Positions 54,355 to 61,862 of a stretch of DNA of 64,000 bases are shown here, in pieces. Source of the stretch: Pseudorhodobacter aquimaris (GTDB lineage Bacteria > Pseudomonadota > Alphaproteobacteria > Rhodobacterales > Rhodobacteraceae); assembly GCF_001202025.1 (NCBI RefSeq), contig NZ_LGHS01000070.1, positions 144,288 through 208,287 of the forward strand. The letters run 5' to 3'. The first letter of the stretch is position 1. The number at the start of each line of letters is the position of its first letter. Made by a program: the position numbers and the translations under genes. The notes below the pieces were generated by a model. That model was not told the DNA's origin, did not search any database, and saw nothing but the letters and a program-made list of their open reading frames with translations.

Positions 54355-55740
54355 ATGATCCTTGAGAACCGCCTGTTCGAGGCGCTGAAGATCGGTGATA
54401 CCGCAAGTGCGACGCGGCTTTGCACGACCGATGACCTATATATCTTTGCGGCGGCGACGGGAAACCATAACCCGATGAACCTGCCGGGGCTTGATGGTGA
54501 CGGTGACGGGCAGGCCGAGGCGCTGGTGCCTACGGCCTTTGCTGCATCCTTGGTGGCAGCGCTTTTGGGCACGCAACTGCCGGGGCCGGGCATTGTTACG
54601 CTATCGCAGGAATATACCTTTCATACCCGTGCCCAAGCGGGGGATGAGCTGGTGACAACCGTCACGGTTGTGGCCTTGGACAATGGTGTGGTGACCTTGA
54701 ACGCACAGGTTCAGCGCGAGATCGACAAGGCCCTGATCTTGACCGGCGTAGTCCGGGTGCAGGCGCCTGTTCGGCATATCCGGCTGGATGGCTCCAAGCT
54801 GCCGGGGTTGACGGTGCGCCGTCATCGTCATTTCGAGGCGCTTCTGACCTTGGCAGAGCCTTTGCCAGCCCTGCGCACGGCGGTGATCTGTCCCGAAAAC
54901 CCTGCGGCACTTGGCGGGGCGATTCTGGCGATGAAGCATACCATCATCACGCCGATCCTTGTGGGCCATGCGGGCAAGATCGCCAAGGCGGCGGTGGACC
55001 TTGGGGTGGATCTGGCGGGGATTGAGGTGATCGATATGCCGACCCATCAAGCCGCGGCAAGTCGTGCCGTGGCCTTGGTGCATGATCGGCGCGCCGACGC
55101 CGTGATGAAGGGTCATATCCATACCGATGATATGCTGCGCCCCATGGTTGCCCGCGACACAGGCCTGCGGATCGGTCGCAGGCTGACACATATTTTCGTG
55201 ATGGATGTGCCGGGGGTGGATTATCCGTTGCTGGTGACGGATGCCGCGATCAATATCGCACCGGATCTGGCGACCAAGGTTGACATCGTGCAAAATGCGA
55301 TCGATTTGGCGATTTCCATCGGCATTGCGCATCCGCGTGTGGGGGTACTTTCGGCCACGGAAACGGTGAACCCCGCGATTCCCTCGTCGATTGACGCAGC
55401 CCTTTTGTCCAAGATGGCCGAGCGCGGGCAGATCACGGGCGGTTTTGTCGATGGCCCGCTTGCGATGGATAATGCGGTGTCCATGGCGGCGGCCCGGACC
55501 AAGGGTATCACCTCAGAGGTGGCGGGCCGCGCCGAGGTTCTGGTGGTTCCGGGGATCGATGCGGGCAATATGCTGGCCAAACAGCTTGCCTATATCAGCC
55601 ATGCAGAGGCGGCGGGTCTGGTGATGGGCGCGCGGGTGCCTGTGATCCTGAATTCCCGCTCTGACAGTTCAATGGCGCGGCTGGCCTCTTGTGCCGTGGC
55701 GGCGATCCATCATGCACGCATGCAGAGTTTGGCCGAGTAA
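54355..55740 (+). CDS. MaoC hydratase-phosphate acetyl/butyryltransferase fusion
   Basis: This is a 461-residue fusion. Residues about 5-140 are a MaoC-like hotdog (R)-specific enoyl-CoA hydratase domain (FAAATGNHNPMNL contains the catalytic Asn/His block). Residues about 160-460 are a phosphotransacetylase/phosphobutyryltransferase domain (RRADAVMKGHIHTDDMLRPMV, VDGPLAMDNAVSMAAARTKGI, DAGNMLAKQLAYI). It links acyl-CoA and acyl-phosphate pools. In relatives ackA often follows; here the next gene is a GAPDH. AAGGAG lies just before ATG 54355. Confidence 0.88.
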   Translation: MILENRLFEALKIGDTASATRLCTTDDLYIFAAATGNHNPMNLPGLDGDGDGQAEALVPTAFAASLVAALLGTQLPGPGIVTLSQEYTFHTRAQAGDELVTTVTVVALDNGVVTLNAQVQREIDKALILTGVVRVQAPVRHIRLDGSKLPGLTVRRHRHFEALLTLAEPLPALRTAVICPENPAALGGAILAMKHTIITPILVGHAGKIAKAAVDLGVDLAGIEVIDMPTHQAAASRAVALVHDRRADAVMKGHIHTDDMLRPMVARDTGLRIGRRLTHIFVMDVPGVDYPLLVTDAAINIAPDLATKVDIVQNAIDLAISIGIAHPRVGVLSATETVNPAIPSSIDAALLSKMAERGQITGGFVDGPLAMDNAVSMAAARTKGITSEVAGRAEVLVVPGIDAGNMLAKQLAYISHAEAAGLVMGARVPVILNSRSDSSMARLASCAVAAIHHARMQSLAE

Positions 55741-55849
55741 TTAAGCCGCTGACCGTGGTTTCTGCTTGACTTGATCCGCGGTGAAATGCCTGTTCGGGGT
55801 AAAATCGGCCGGATCATACCGGGGTTTCTGGACTGTTTGGGGGCGGATC

Positions 55850-56836
55850 ATGCAGATATTCATCAATGGTTTCGGGCGGATCGGGCGGTCGGTCCTGCGC
55901 GCGTTTCTGCAATCCCCACAGCGCTGGCCGGGGCTGGAGATCGTCGGGATCAACGATATTGCTGCTGCCGATATGTGTGCCTATCTGTTTGAGTTTGACA
56001 GCGTTTTCGGCCCGTGGCGCGGCGCAGTCGCATTAGAGGATGGCGCGCTGACGATTGACGGCTACCGCATCCCCTTGCACCGGGAAACCGATATTTCCCG
56101 TCTGGATCTGCGCGGGGTCGATCTGGTGATGGAGTGTACGGGCCGCGCAGACGGGCGTGAGATGGCGGCACGTGGCCTGCGGGGGGGGGCGGCGCGGGTG
56201 CTGGTCTCTGGTCCTTCGGCGGCGGCGGATTATACCGTGGTTCTGGGCGCCAATGAGGCCGGGTTGGACCTGCGCGCGCACCGTATCCTGTCCAACGCCT
56301 CTTGTACCACCAATGCGCTGGCACCGCTTGTGGCATTGATCGCGGCGGAATGGGGGGTGGTGACCGGATCTATGACCACGATCCATTGCTATACCGGCAG
56401 CCAGCCCACGGTTGATGCCCCCGGCGGTGATTTCGTGCGCAGCCGTGCTGCGGCTGTGTCCATGGTCCCGACCACGACATCGGCGCAGCGATTGCTTGAT
56501 CATGTGCTGCCCGAACTTGCGGGCCGGATCAAGGGCTCAGCGGTTCGGGTGCCTGTGATCAGCGTCTCGGCGGTGGATCTGGCGGTGATGACCGAACGCC
56601 CCGCAAGGGCTGATGCGGTGAATGCGGCGTTTCGCGCCAAGGGGGGTGTGATCGGGGCGACCGACCGCGCGTTGGTGTCCACCGATCTGAGGGCACGACG
56701 TGAAAGCATCATCATGGCCTGTGCCGAGACACGGGTCACGTCGGGCGGGATGCTGCGGGTTTTCGGCTGGTATGACAACGAATGGGGCTTTTCCAACCGG
56801 ATGCTGGATCTCGCAGATTTGATCCGCCGCACGTAA
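55850..56836 (+). CDS. Glyceraldehyde-3-phosphate dehydrogenase
   Basis: This 328-residue type I GAPDH starts MQIFINGFGRIGRSVLRAFL, with an NAD-preferring GINDIA turn. The catalytic Cys is C152 in SNASCTTNALAPL, with the His in TIHCYTGSQPT. The C-terminal end is WYDNEWGFSNRMLDLADLI. No other glycolysis gene is nearby, so it may be a secondary paralogue. Epd (erythrose-4-phosphate dehydrogenase) is an alternative that sequence reading cannot exclude. Confidence 0.9.
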   Translation: MQIFINGFGRIGRSVLRAFLQSPQRWPGLEIVGINDIAAADMCAYLFEFDSVFGPWRGAVALEDGALTIDGYRIPLHRETDISRLDLRGVDLVMECTGRADGREMAARGLRGGAARVLVSGPSAAADYTVVLGANEAGLDLRAHRILSNASCTTNALAPLVALIAAEWGVVTGSMTTIHCYTGSQPTVDAPGGDFVRSRAAAVSMVPTTTSAQRLLDHVLPELAGRIKGSAVRVPVISVSAVDLAVMTERPARADAVNAAFRAKGGVIGATDRALVSTDLRARRESIIMACAETRVTSGGMLRVFGWYDNEWGFSNRMLDLADLIRRT

Positions 56837-56850
56837 GGGTTTGGTCTTGC

Positions 56851-56875
56851 TTGCACCCACGTGGGAATGATGCAA
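56851..56875. promoter_or_regulatory. Nested palindrome upstream of the aldo/keto reductase
   Basis: TTGCA (56851-56855) and TGCAA (56871-56875) enclose the perfect 10-bp palindrome CCCACGTGGG (56856-56865), in the 76-bp spacer before the aldo/keto reductase. It resembles an operator; the binding factor is unknown. Confidence 0.35.
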
Positions 56876-56912
56876 CCTTGTGCCTCAAAACAGTACTTGG
56901 AAAGGCACACGC

Positions 56913-57956
56913 ATGAAACAAATCCCCCTTGGTTCGACGGGACTTTCCGTTTCAGAATATTGCCTTGGCACCATGACATGGGGCACCCAGAACACCGAGC
57001 GTGAGGGCCACGGTCAGATCGCACTGGCGCTGGAACATGGCGTGAACTTCTGGGACACCGCCGAGATGTACCCCACCAACCCGGTCAGCGCCGAGACCAT
57101 TGGCGGTACCGAGTCCATCATCGGCAACTGGTTTGCCGAAAATGGCGGGCGCGACAAAGTGGTGCTTGCCACCAAAGTCACGGGCGAGGGGCATCCCCAT
57201 GTGCGCGACGGCGCGCCGATCACGGGGGCCAGCCTGCGCGCGGGGGTCGAGGCCTCATTGAAGCGGTTGCAGACCGATTATATCGATTTGTTCCAGCTGC
57301 ATTGGCCCAATCGGGGATCCTACCATTTTCGCAAGATCTGGGGCTATGCCCCCAGCACGACCCCCGCCACCGAGGTCTTTGCGGATATGACCGAACTGTT
57401 GCAGGTTGCCGACAAGCTGGTGGCCGAGGGCAAAATCCGCGCGATCGGCCTGTCCAATGAAACGGTTTGGGGTGCGGCAAACTGGCTGCGTCTGGCGCAA
57501 TCCCTGGGCTTGCCACGGATGGCAACAGTGCAAAACGAATACTCCTTGCTGTGCCGTCAGTTTGACAGCGATTGGGCAGAGTTTGCCGCGATGGAGAACA
57601 TGCCGCTTCTGGCCTACTCGCCGCTGGCAGCAGGGCTTTTGTCAGGAAAATATGCGGGCGATGTGATCCCTGATGGTACCCGCCGCGCCTGCTCGCCGGA
57701 TCTGGGCGGGCGCATTACACCGCAGGTGTTTGAGGCCGTCGCCGCCTATCTGGGCATCGCCGCCCGTCACGGGCTGGACCCGAACCAGATGGCGATCTCC
57801 TTTGTGCGCAACCGGCCCTATCCGGTTATTCCGATCATCGGCGCCTCTAGTCTGGAGCAGTTGAAGACCAATATCGGGGCGGTTGATCTTACCCTTTCGC
57901 AAGAGGTCATGCAGGAAATCGCCGAAACCCGCCGTGCTTTCCCTCAGCCCTACTGA
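56913..57956 (+). CDS. Aldo/keto reductase
   Basis: This is a 347-residue NADPH-dependent (alpha/beta)8-barrel oxidoreductase. Catalytic-residue blocks are NFWDTAEMYP (Asp, Tyr) near residue 46, VLATKV (Lys) near residue 84, and LQLHWPNRG-type FQLHWPNRGS (His) near residue 126. The C-terminal cofactor block is PVIPIIGASSLEQLKTNIGA. It resembles Tas/YajO-type reductases. The in vivo carbonyl substrate is unknown. ATG 56913 (MKQIPLGSTGLSVS) was chosen. The lipoprotein gene begins 1 nt after its stop. Confidence 0.9.
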   Translation: MKQIPLGSTGLSVSEYCLGTMTWGTQNTEREGHGQIALALEHGVNFWDTAEMYPTNPVSAETIGGTESIIGNWFAENGGRDKVVLATKVTGEGHPHVRDGAPITGASLRAGVEASLKRLQTDYIDLFQLHWPNRGSYHFRKIWGYAPSTTPATEVFADMTELLQVADKLVAEGKIRAIGLSNETVWGAANWLRLAQSLGLPRMATVQNEYSLLCRQFDSDWAEFAAMENMPLLAYSPLAAGLLSGKYAGDVIPDGTRRACSPDLGGRITPQVFEAVAAYLGIAARHGLDPNQMAISFVRNRPYPVIPIIGASSLEQLKTNIGAVDLTLSQEVMQEIAETRRAFPQPY

Positions 57957-57957
57957 T

Positions 57958-58353
57958 ATGGGTACGCGGCTGTTTTGGGGTGGGTTTTTGCTGGTCATGG
58001 CGGTCGGTCTGGCGGGATGCCTGCCCGACCGAGGCAGCGAAGGTGTTGTTAACCCGGCGGCGATTCAGGCCCCTGCGGTTGAGGTGACGCCTCTTGCGGC
58101 GGCCGCCACCCCGAAGTCAGCCAGTCACCTCGCCTGCCTGAATCGGGGGGGAAGTTATGTTGCGGCACCGGGGTCGGGGTTCATGACATGCCAGATCCCG
58201 ACCACTGATGGGGGCAAGCAATGTCGGCGCGCGGCGGATTGTGACGGGGTTTGCCTTGCGCGGTCAGGGACCTGCGCGCCGGTCAAGCCGCTTTTGGGCT
58301 GTAATGCGGTATTGCAAGACGATGGGCGGCGGGTAGAGCTTTGTATAGATTGA
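57958..58353 (+). CDS. Cysteine-rich hypothetical lipoprotein
   Basis: This 131-residue protein has a lipoprotein signal (MGTRLFWGGFLLVMAVGLAGC). The mature part is a low-complexity Ala/Pro/Val spacer followed by a compact Cys-rich region of about eight cysteines (HLACLNRGG, MTCQIP, QCRRAADCDGVCLARSGTCAP, LGCNAV, ELCID), which looks disulfide-bonded. I do not recognise the family. It starts right after the aldo/keto reductase and overlaps the next lipoprotein by 13 nt. Confidence 0.7.
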   Translation: MGTRLFWGGFLLVMAVGLAGCLPDRGSEGVVNPAAIQAPAVEVTPLAAAATPKSASHLACLNRGGSYVAAPGSGFMTCQIPTTDGGKQCRRAADCDGVCLARSGTCAPVKPLLGCNAVLQDDGRRVELCID

Positions 58354-58820
58354 TCGTCTTGATGCTATTGGCGGGCTGTGTGGGGGCCACTGTCACAGGG
58401 TTTCGGGACCCGGGAAAGCAAATCTATTCCAATGCGGTGCTAGACGATGCGCGTCTGATTGGCGACTGGGCGCAGGTCGCGGAGTTTGCCACCCCAGGTG
58501 CCGCCCCCTGTCAGCTTGGCCATGCAAGTATTGAACAAACGGCACAGGGGGTGTCGGTTAAGGCGCGGCTGTGCTTGAACGGGGTGCAGGCGGTGTTTTC
58601 CGGCCCGATGGGGGCCACTGGTCCGGGGCGTTTCACCCCACCGCAGGGAGAGCCGTGGTGGGTGCTTTGGGCCGATGTTGGCTACCGTACCCTTGCGATC
58701 GGCACGCCATCGGGGCAGTTCGGATTTATCCTGAACCGTGGCCCCCTTGCGCCGGACCGGATGCGGGCGGCGACAGAAGTGCTGGCCTGGAACGGCTATG
58801 ATATCGCGCGCCTGCGCTAG
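58341..58820 (+). CDS. Lipocalin-like lipoprotein
   Basis: This 159-residue outer-membrane lipocalin-type protein has a lipoprotein signal (YRLIVLMLLAGC) and a Blc/apoD-like beta-barrel: IGDWAQVAEFATPG near residue 40 (the GxW motif of lipocalins) and WVLWADVGYRTLAIGTPSG near residue 106. It may bind fatty acids or lysophospholipids. The apparent start is TTG at 58341, which overlaps the preceding gene by 13 nt; an ATG at 58362 would leave a signal too short for export. Confidence 0.72.
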   Translation: MYRLIVLMLLAGCVGATVTGFRDPGKQIYSNAVLDDARLIGDWAQVAEFATPGAAPCQLGHASIEQTAQGVSVKARLCLNGVQAVFSGPMGATGPGRFTPPQGEPWWVLWADVGYRTLAIGTPSGQFGFILNRGPLAPDRMRAATEVLAWNGYDIARLR

Positions 58821-58867
58821 GGCGTTTCATCGCTCGACAGCCCGCATGGCACGTGCCAAGAGGGGCC

Positions 58868-59764
58868 ATGGAAATCTGGCTTATCGCAACCATCGCCGCT
58901 GCCGCTGTGCAGACCCTCCGTTTTATGCTGCAAAAGCGGCTGAAGGGGATTGGCCTCTCAACCGGGGGGGCGACGTTTTCACGGTTTTTATTCGCGGTTC
59001 CGCTGGCCACACTGGGTGTGGCGGTGCTGGTGGTCTGGCGGGGCTATGAGATACCTGCCCTTGGCGGGGTGTTTTGGGCCTTTGCGATTATGGGCGGCAT
59101 TGCCCAGATTATCGCGACATTCTGTACCGTTGCGCTGTTTTCCGAACGCAGCTTTGCGGTGGGCATTGCCTTCACCAAAACCGAGACCGTGCAGGTCGCA
59201 TTGTTTTCGGCCGTGTTCCTGGCCGAGACTGTGTCTGGTTTCGGGGTCTTGGCGATTCTGATCGGTCTTGCGGGGGTTTTGATGCTCTCGCGACCGCCCG
59301 AGGGCTGGCTTGCCGGTAAGATCCTGAACCGCGCAACGGTCTTGGGCCTGTTGGCGGGGGCGTTTTTCGGGCTGTCGGCGATCGGCTACCGTGGGGCGAC
59401 GATTGAGATCGCAAACCCCGACCCGCTGTTTCGCGCGATGCTGGCGCTGGCCTGTGTGACGGCGTTTCAAACCGTGGCCATGGCGCTTTGGCTGCGCTGG
59501 CGTGAGGCGGGCGAGGTGAGCAAAACCCTGGGGGCATGGCGCGCGACCCTGCCCGTTGGGGTAACGGGCGTGCTGGGATCACTGGGCTGGTTTACGGCCT
59601 TTGCGCTGCAAAATGCGGCCTATGTCCGCTCTGTCGGGCAGATAGAGCTGATCTTTTCCATCCTCGTCTCGCTGTTCATCTTTGGTGAAAAGCCAAGCAA
59701 GCGCGAGATCGCGGGGATGGCGCTGTTGGCGCTGTCGATCATCCTGATCGTGGCGGTTGCCTAG
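58868..59764 (+). CDS. EamA/DMT-family transporter
   Basis: This is a 298-residue drug/metabolite-superfamily permease with ten predicted membrane helices in two EamA repeats (for example LGVAVLVVWRGY and SILVSLFIFGEKPSKREIAGMALLALSIILI at the C-terminus). The substrate is unknown. The start MEIWLIATIAAAAVQTLRF was chosen because a GAGGGGCC ribosome site precedes it; an in-frame ATG lies five codons earlier. Its stop overlaps the convergent Nudix gene. Confidence 0.85.
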   Translation: MEIWLIATIAAAAVQTLRFMLQKRLKGIGLSTGGATFSRFLFAVPLATLGVAVLVVWRGYEIPALGGVFWAFAIMGGIAQIIATFCTVALFSERSFAVGIAFTKTETVQVALFSAVFLAETVSGFGVLAILIGLAGVLMLSRPPEGWLAGKILNRATVLGLLAGAFFGLSAIGYRGATIEIANPDPLFRAMLALACVTAFQTVAMALWLRWREAGEVSKTLGAWRATLPVGVTGVLGSLGWFTAFALQNAAYVRSVGQIELIFSILVSLFIFGEKPSKREIAGMALLALSIILIVAVA

Positions 59765-60471
59765 GCCAGTCTGCGAAATTGCGGCCGGTTTCCCGAGTTG
59801 TCGAAGAACGGAACACCCGCCGTATTCGGCCCGTTTTGCAAAACGCTTGCGACCTCGGCAAGGACCACTTCGGTGATAAAGGGCAGGTCAAGCTGACGGG
59901 TCTTTGCAAGGGCGATCCAATGCAGATGCGACAGCTCGTCCGAGGCGGCCGAGAAATCATCGACATCGCCCGCGACCTGTGTTGCCGGCACCAGAAAAAA
60001 GCGCGCGTCAAAGCGGCGGGGACGGCCCGGCGGGGTGATGGCGCGAAAGATGAACTGCATCTCTTGTGCCGAAGGGATCAACCCGCGGGCGGCAAAACCG
60101 GCCCAGTCATGGTCGACATCAGCAGGCGGAGAGGTCCAATTGCCCTGAACGCCAAGGGCAAGGCCGGTTTCCTCCCAAAGCTCGCGGATCGCGGCGGCGG
60201 CGAGGATCTCAGGGCGGATATCGGCATCGAGGTTCAGGCGCGCCGCACAGGCCATTGGCAGCCCATTGGCCAGATCTACAAAGGCATCGGCCGGATCAAC
60301 GGCCCCGCCGGGAAACACATATTTCGACGGCATAAAGGCGGCCTTTGCTCCGCGCTGGCCCATAAGCACCTCTGGCGCGCCCCCCGCACCCGCGCGCCAC
60401 AGCACGACAGTTGCGGCATGGCGCAGTGCGGTTTTATCAATCACAGCCTCAGTCACGATTGGCAAATCCAT
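59761..60471 (-). CDS. Nudix hydrolase
   Basis: This 236-residue Nudix protein has the Nudix box split across an insertion: YVFPGGAVDPADAF near residue 52 and AAAAIRELWEETGLALG near residue 90, with the catalytic REXXEE Glu residues present. Such long-insert forms are seen in NUDT19/NUDT7-like CoA or nucleotide-sugar hydrolases; the substrate is not certain. ATG 60471 gives MDLPIVTEAV. It overlaps the DUF983 gene by 23 nt, so both are likely on one transcript. Confidence 0.88.
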   Translation of the reverse strand: MDLPIVTEAVIDKTALRHAATVVLWRAGAGGAPEVLMGQRGAKAAFMPSKYVFPGGAVDPADAFVDLANGLPMACAARLNLDADIRPEILAAAAIRELWEETGLALGVQGNWTSPPADVDHDWAGFAARGLIPSAQEMQFIFRAITPPGRPRRFDARFFLVPATQVAGDVDDFSAASDELSHLHWIALAKTRQLDLPFITEVVLAEVASVLQNGPNTAGVPFFDNSGNRPQFRRLA

Positions 60472-60862
60472 GCATCCGCCGCGACCATTGCATCGCAACG
60501 ACCATACCCTTCATCCGCGGCAGCAAGAACAGCGACAGCGCTACCGTGCCCACCGAGAAAATGCTGGCCAGTACCAACGGTTCGGGACGATAGGCGACAA
60601 AGGCCCAAAGGATAAGCGGCGCAAGCAGATGCCCGACGATCAGGATGGTCAGATAAGCAGGCCCGTCATCTGCACGGTGATGCGAAAGCTCCTCCTGACA
60701 GGAAGGACAGCTGCGGCGGACCGTCAGATAGCCTTGCAACATCGCCCCTTTTCCGCAATTCGGGCAGCGGCAGCGCCAGCCACGGCGCAAAGCCTGACCT
60801 ACGGGGCGATCATCTTCCATCATTGCGGTTTGGTCGGTCATGCGCTCTGTTTCCCATGTCAT
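60449..60862 (-). CDS. DUF983 family membrane protein
   Basis: This 137-residue protein has a rubredoxin-like zinc-ribbon (CRCPNCGKGAMLQGYLTVRRSCPSCQEEL, four Cys near residues 33-56) followed by two membrane helices (YLTILIVGHLLAPLILWAFVAY and VLASIFSVGTVALSLFLL). DUF983 proteins are widespread in alphaproteobacteria, often near cytochrome oxidase genes; the function is unclear. The start at 60862 (MTWETERM) or at 60841 (MTDQTAM) cannot be told apart. Confidence 0.83.
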   Translation of the reverse strand: MTWETERMTDQTAMMEDDRPVGQALRRGWRCRCPNCGKGAMLQGYLTVRRSCPSCQEELSHHRADDGPAYLTILIVGHLLAPLILWAFVAYRPEPLVLASIFSVGTVALSLFLLPRMKGMVVAMQWSRRMHGFANRD

Positions 60863-61329
60863 TGGATTCTATTACCCGATGCATAGCGGCTTTCATCAAG
60901 AAAGTGGAGTAAAAGAACGTTGCTGATGCGCAACTTATTACTTCGAAACCACTGGCAAAGCCTGCCACACGGCCCAAGATGCTGCTTGTCTTGAAGCACT
61001 TTACGATTGCACATTCGACTCCCTTGCGGCGGGTGTGCGCAAAATATCGACCCTGCGCCGTTTCTGGCGACCTCGCCGGAAAAGATGGCCAGTAGGTTCT
61101 TATTGTCGTGCGATGCATACATCTTACAGCATAAGCGGAAACGATACGCGCTCAGCGGCCTGAAAGTGACGCTCCCAGATTTTCGACCAGTTCGCGCCTT
61201 GTTAAAATGGATCAGAGCTTCATTCGGACCGCGAATCTCAGGGGGTCTTTTTTGCTGGCATAGGCTGCCTTTTGGGCGCAACAGGTCGTACGTCGAATTT
61301 GGTCACTCAGAGTTGTTGTTGATCAGCTA
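60863..61329. other. Gene-poor spacer before the mobile-element zone
   Basis: About 470 bp with no gene I can support. Open frames on both strands lack recognisable domains or ribosome sites. The stretch separates the last ordinary gene (DUF983) from transposase debris and may itself be decayed mobile DNA. Confidence 0.5.
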
Positions 61330-61428
61330 TTTGCGGGTCACAGCCCGTATCTGTGAACCCCTCACAAATGGGTTCAAGCAAACGCATTTGTATTTGAATG
61401 ATCGCCAGATCCGTTCGATCATGCGGTT
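61330..61428 (-). pseudogene. IS3-family transposase fragment
   Basis: The minus-strand segment encodes RMIERIWRSFKYKCVCLNPF followed by VRGSQIRAV. This is the end of the DDE integrase core of IS3-family OrfB (usual form ERLWRSLKYECVYL... with a GSxxRA block). Only about 30 residues remain; the rest of the element is missing. It is fused in frame to an IS110-type fragment, so one insertion or deletion joined two unrelated elements. Confidence 0.7.
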
Positions 61429-61449
61429 GCCGAGTGTCGCGCTTCGGCC

Positions 61450-61689
61450 AGAACCGATGTCGCCAGATTGGTAACGCTTCGACGTCGGGCCGATATCGGC
61501 CCTGACGGATCCAGAGCGGTTGAAACGGTCCTGCGCGTCGATCGTTGCCACAAAAGCTTCAGTACTGACCGTCTCGACGCGCAATAACGTCATCAGCCTG
61601 CGGCACGCTGCGTCATTGCGCGCATGAGGGGCGATCCCTTTGGCCCGGACTGTGGCCTGACGAAGCGCTTCTGGACGCAACTTCGGCAA
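61450..61689 (-). pseudogene. IS110-family transposase fragment (IS116 C-terminal domain)
   Basis: The minus-strand frame reads NDAACRRLMTLLRVETVSTE, then FVATIDAQDRFNRSGSVRAD, then IGPTSKRYQSGD. This matches the IS116/IS110/IS902 C-terminal domain (CRRLMT-PGVG-..-DDPARF-RS-VGAHFGLTPKRYQSGE). The key PGVG has decayed to LRVE and the N-terminal DEDD domain is absent. It is a relic, not an active transposase. Confidence 0.75.
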
Positions 61690-61860
61690 TTGGATGCCAA
61701 ACCGGCCAGTAATATGCGCATTGCATTATCCGGATTCGTGCCCCTTTTGATGGCGACCTCGGGGCCGCGCCAGAGAGCGCGAGAATCTTAGGCAAGGCGG
61801 TTTCAGGGTTGTTCCGCATTTCAGAGGTGTCGGGGTATCGGGATCCGGAAGAGTTAAAAA
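61690..61860. other. Spacer between transposase relics
   Basis: About 170 bp of transposon-flanking DNA with no supportable gene. It lies between the IS110 relic and the apparent left edge of the IS1595 element (GGGGGTGTCCGC near 61863). Confidence 0.4.
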
Positions 61861-61862
61861 TA

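Noticed and set aside
61007..61474. A 155-codon plus-strand frame in the mobile-element zone
   Set aside because: It has no recognisable domain, overlaps IS3/IS110 relics that read clearly on the minus strand, and lacks a convincing ribosome site.
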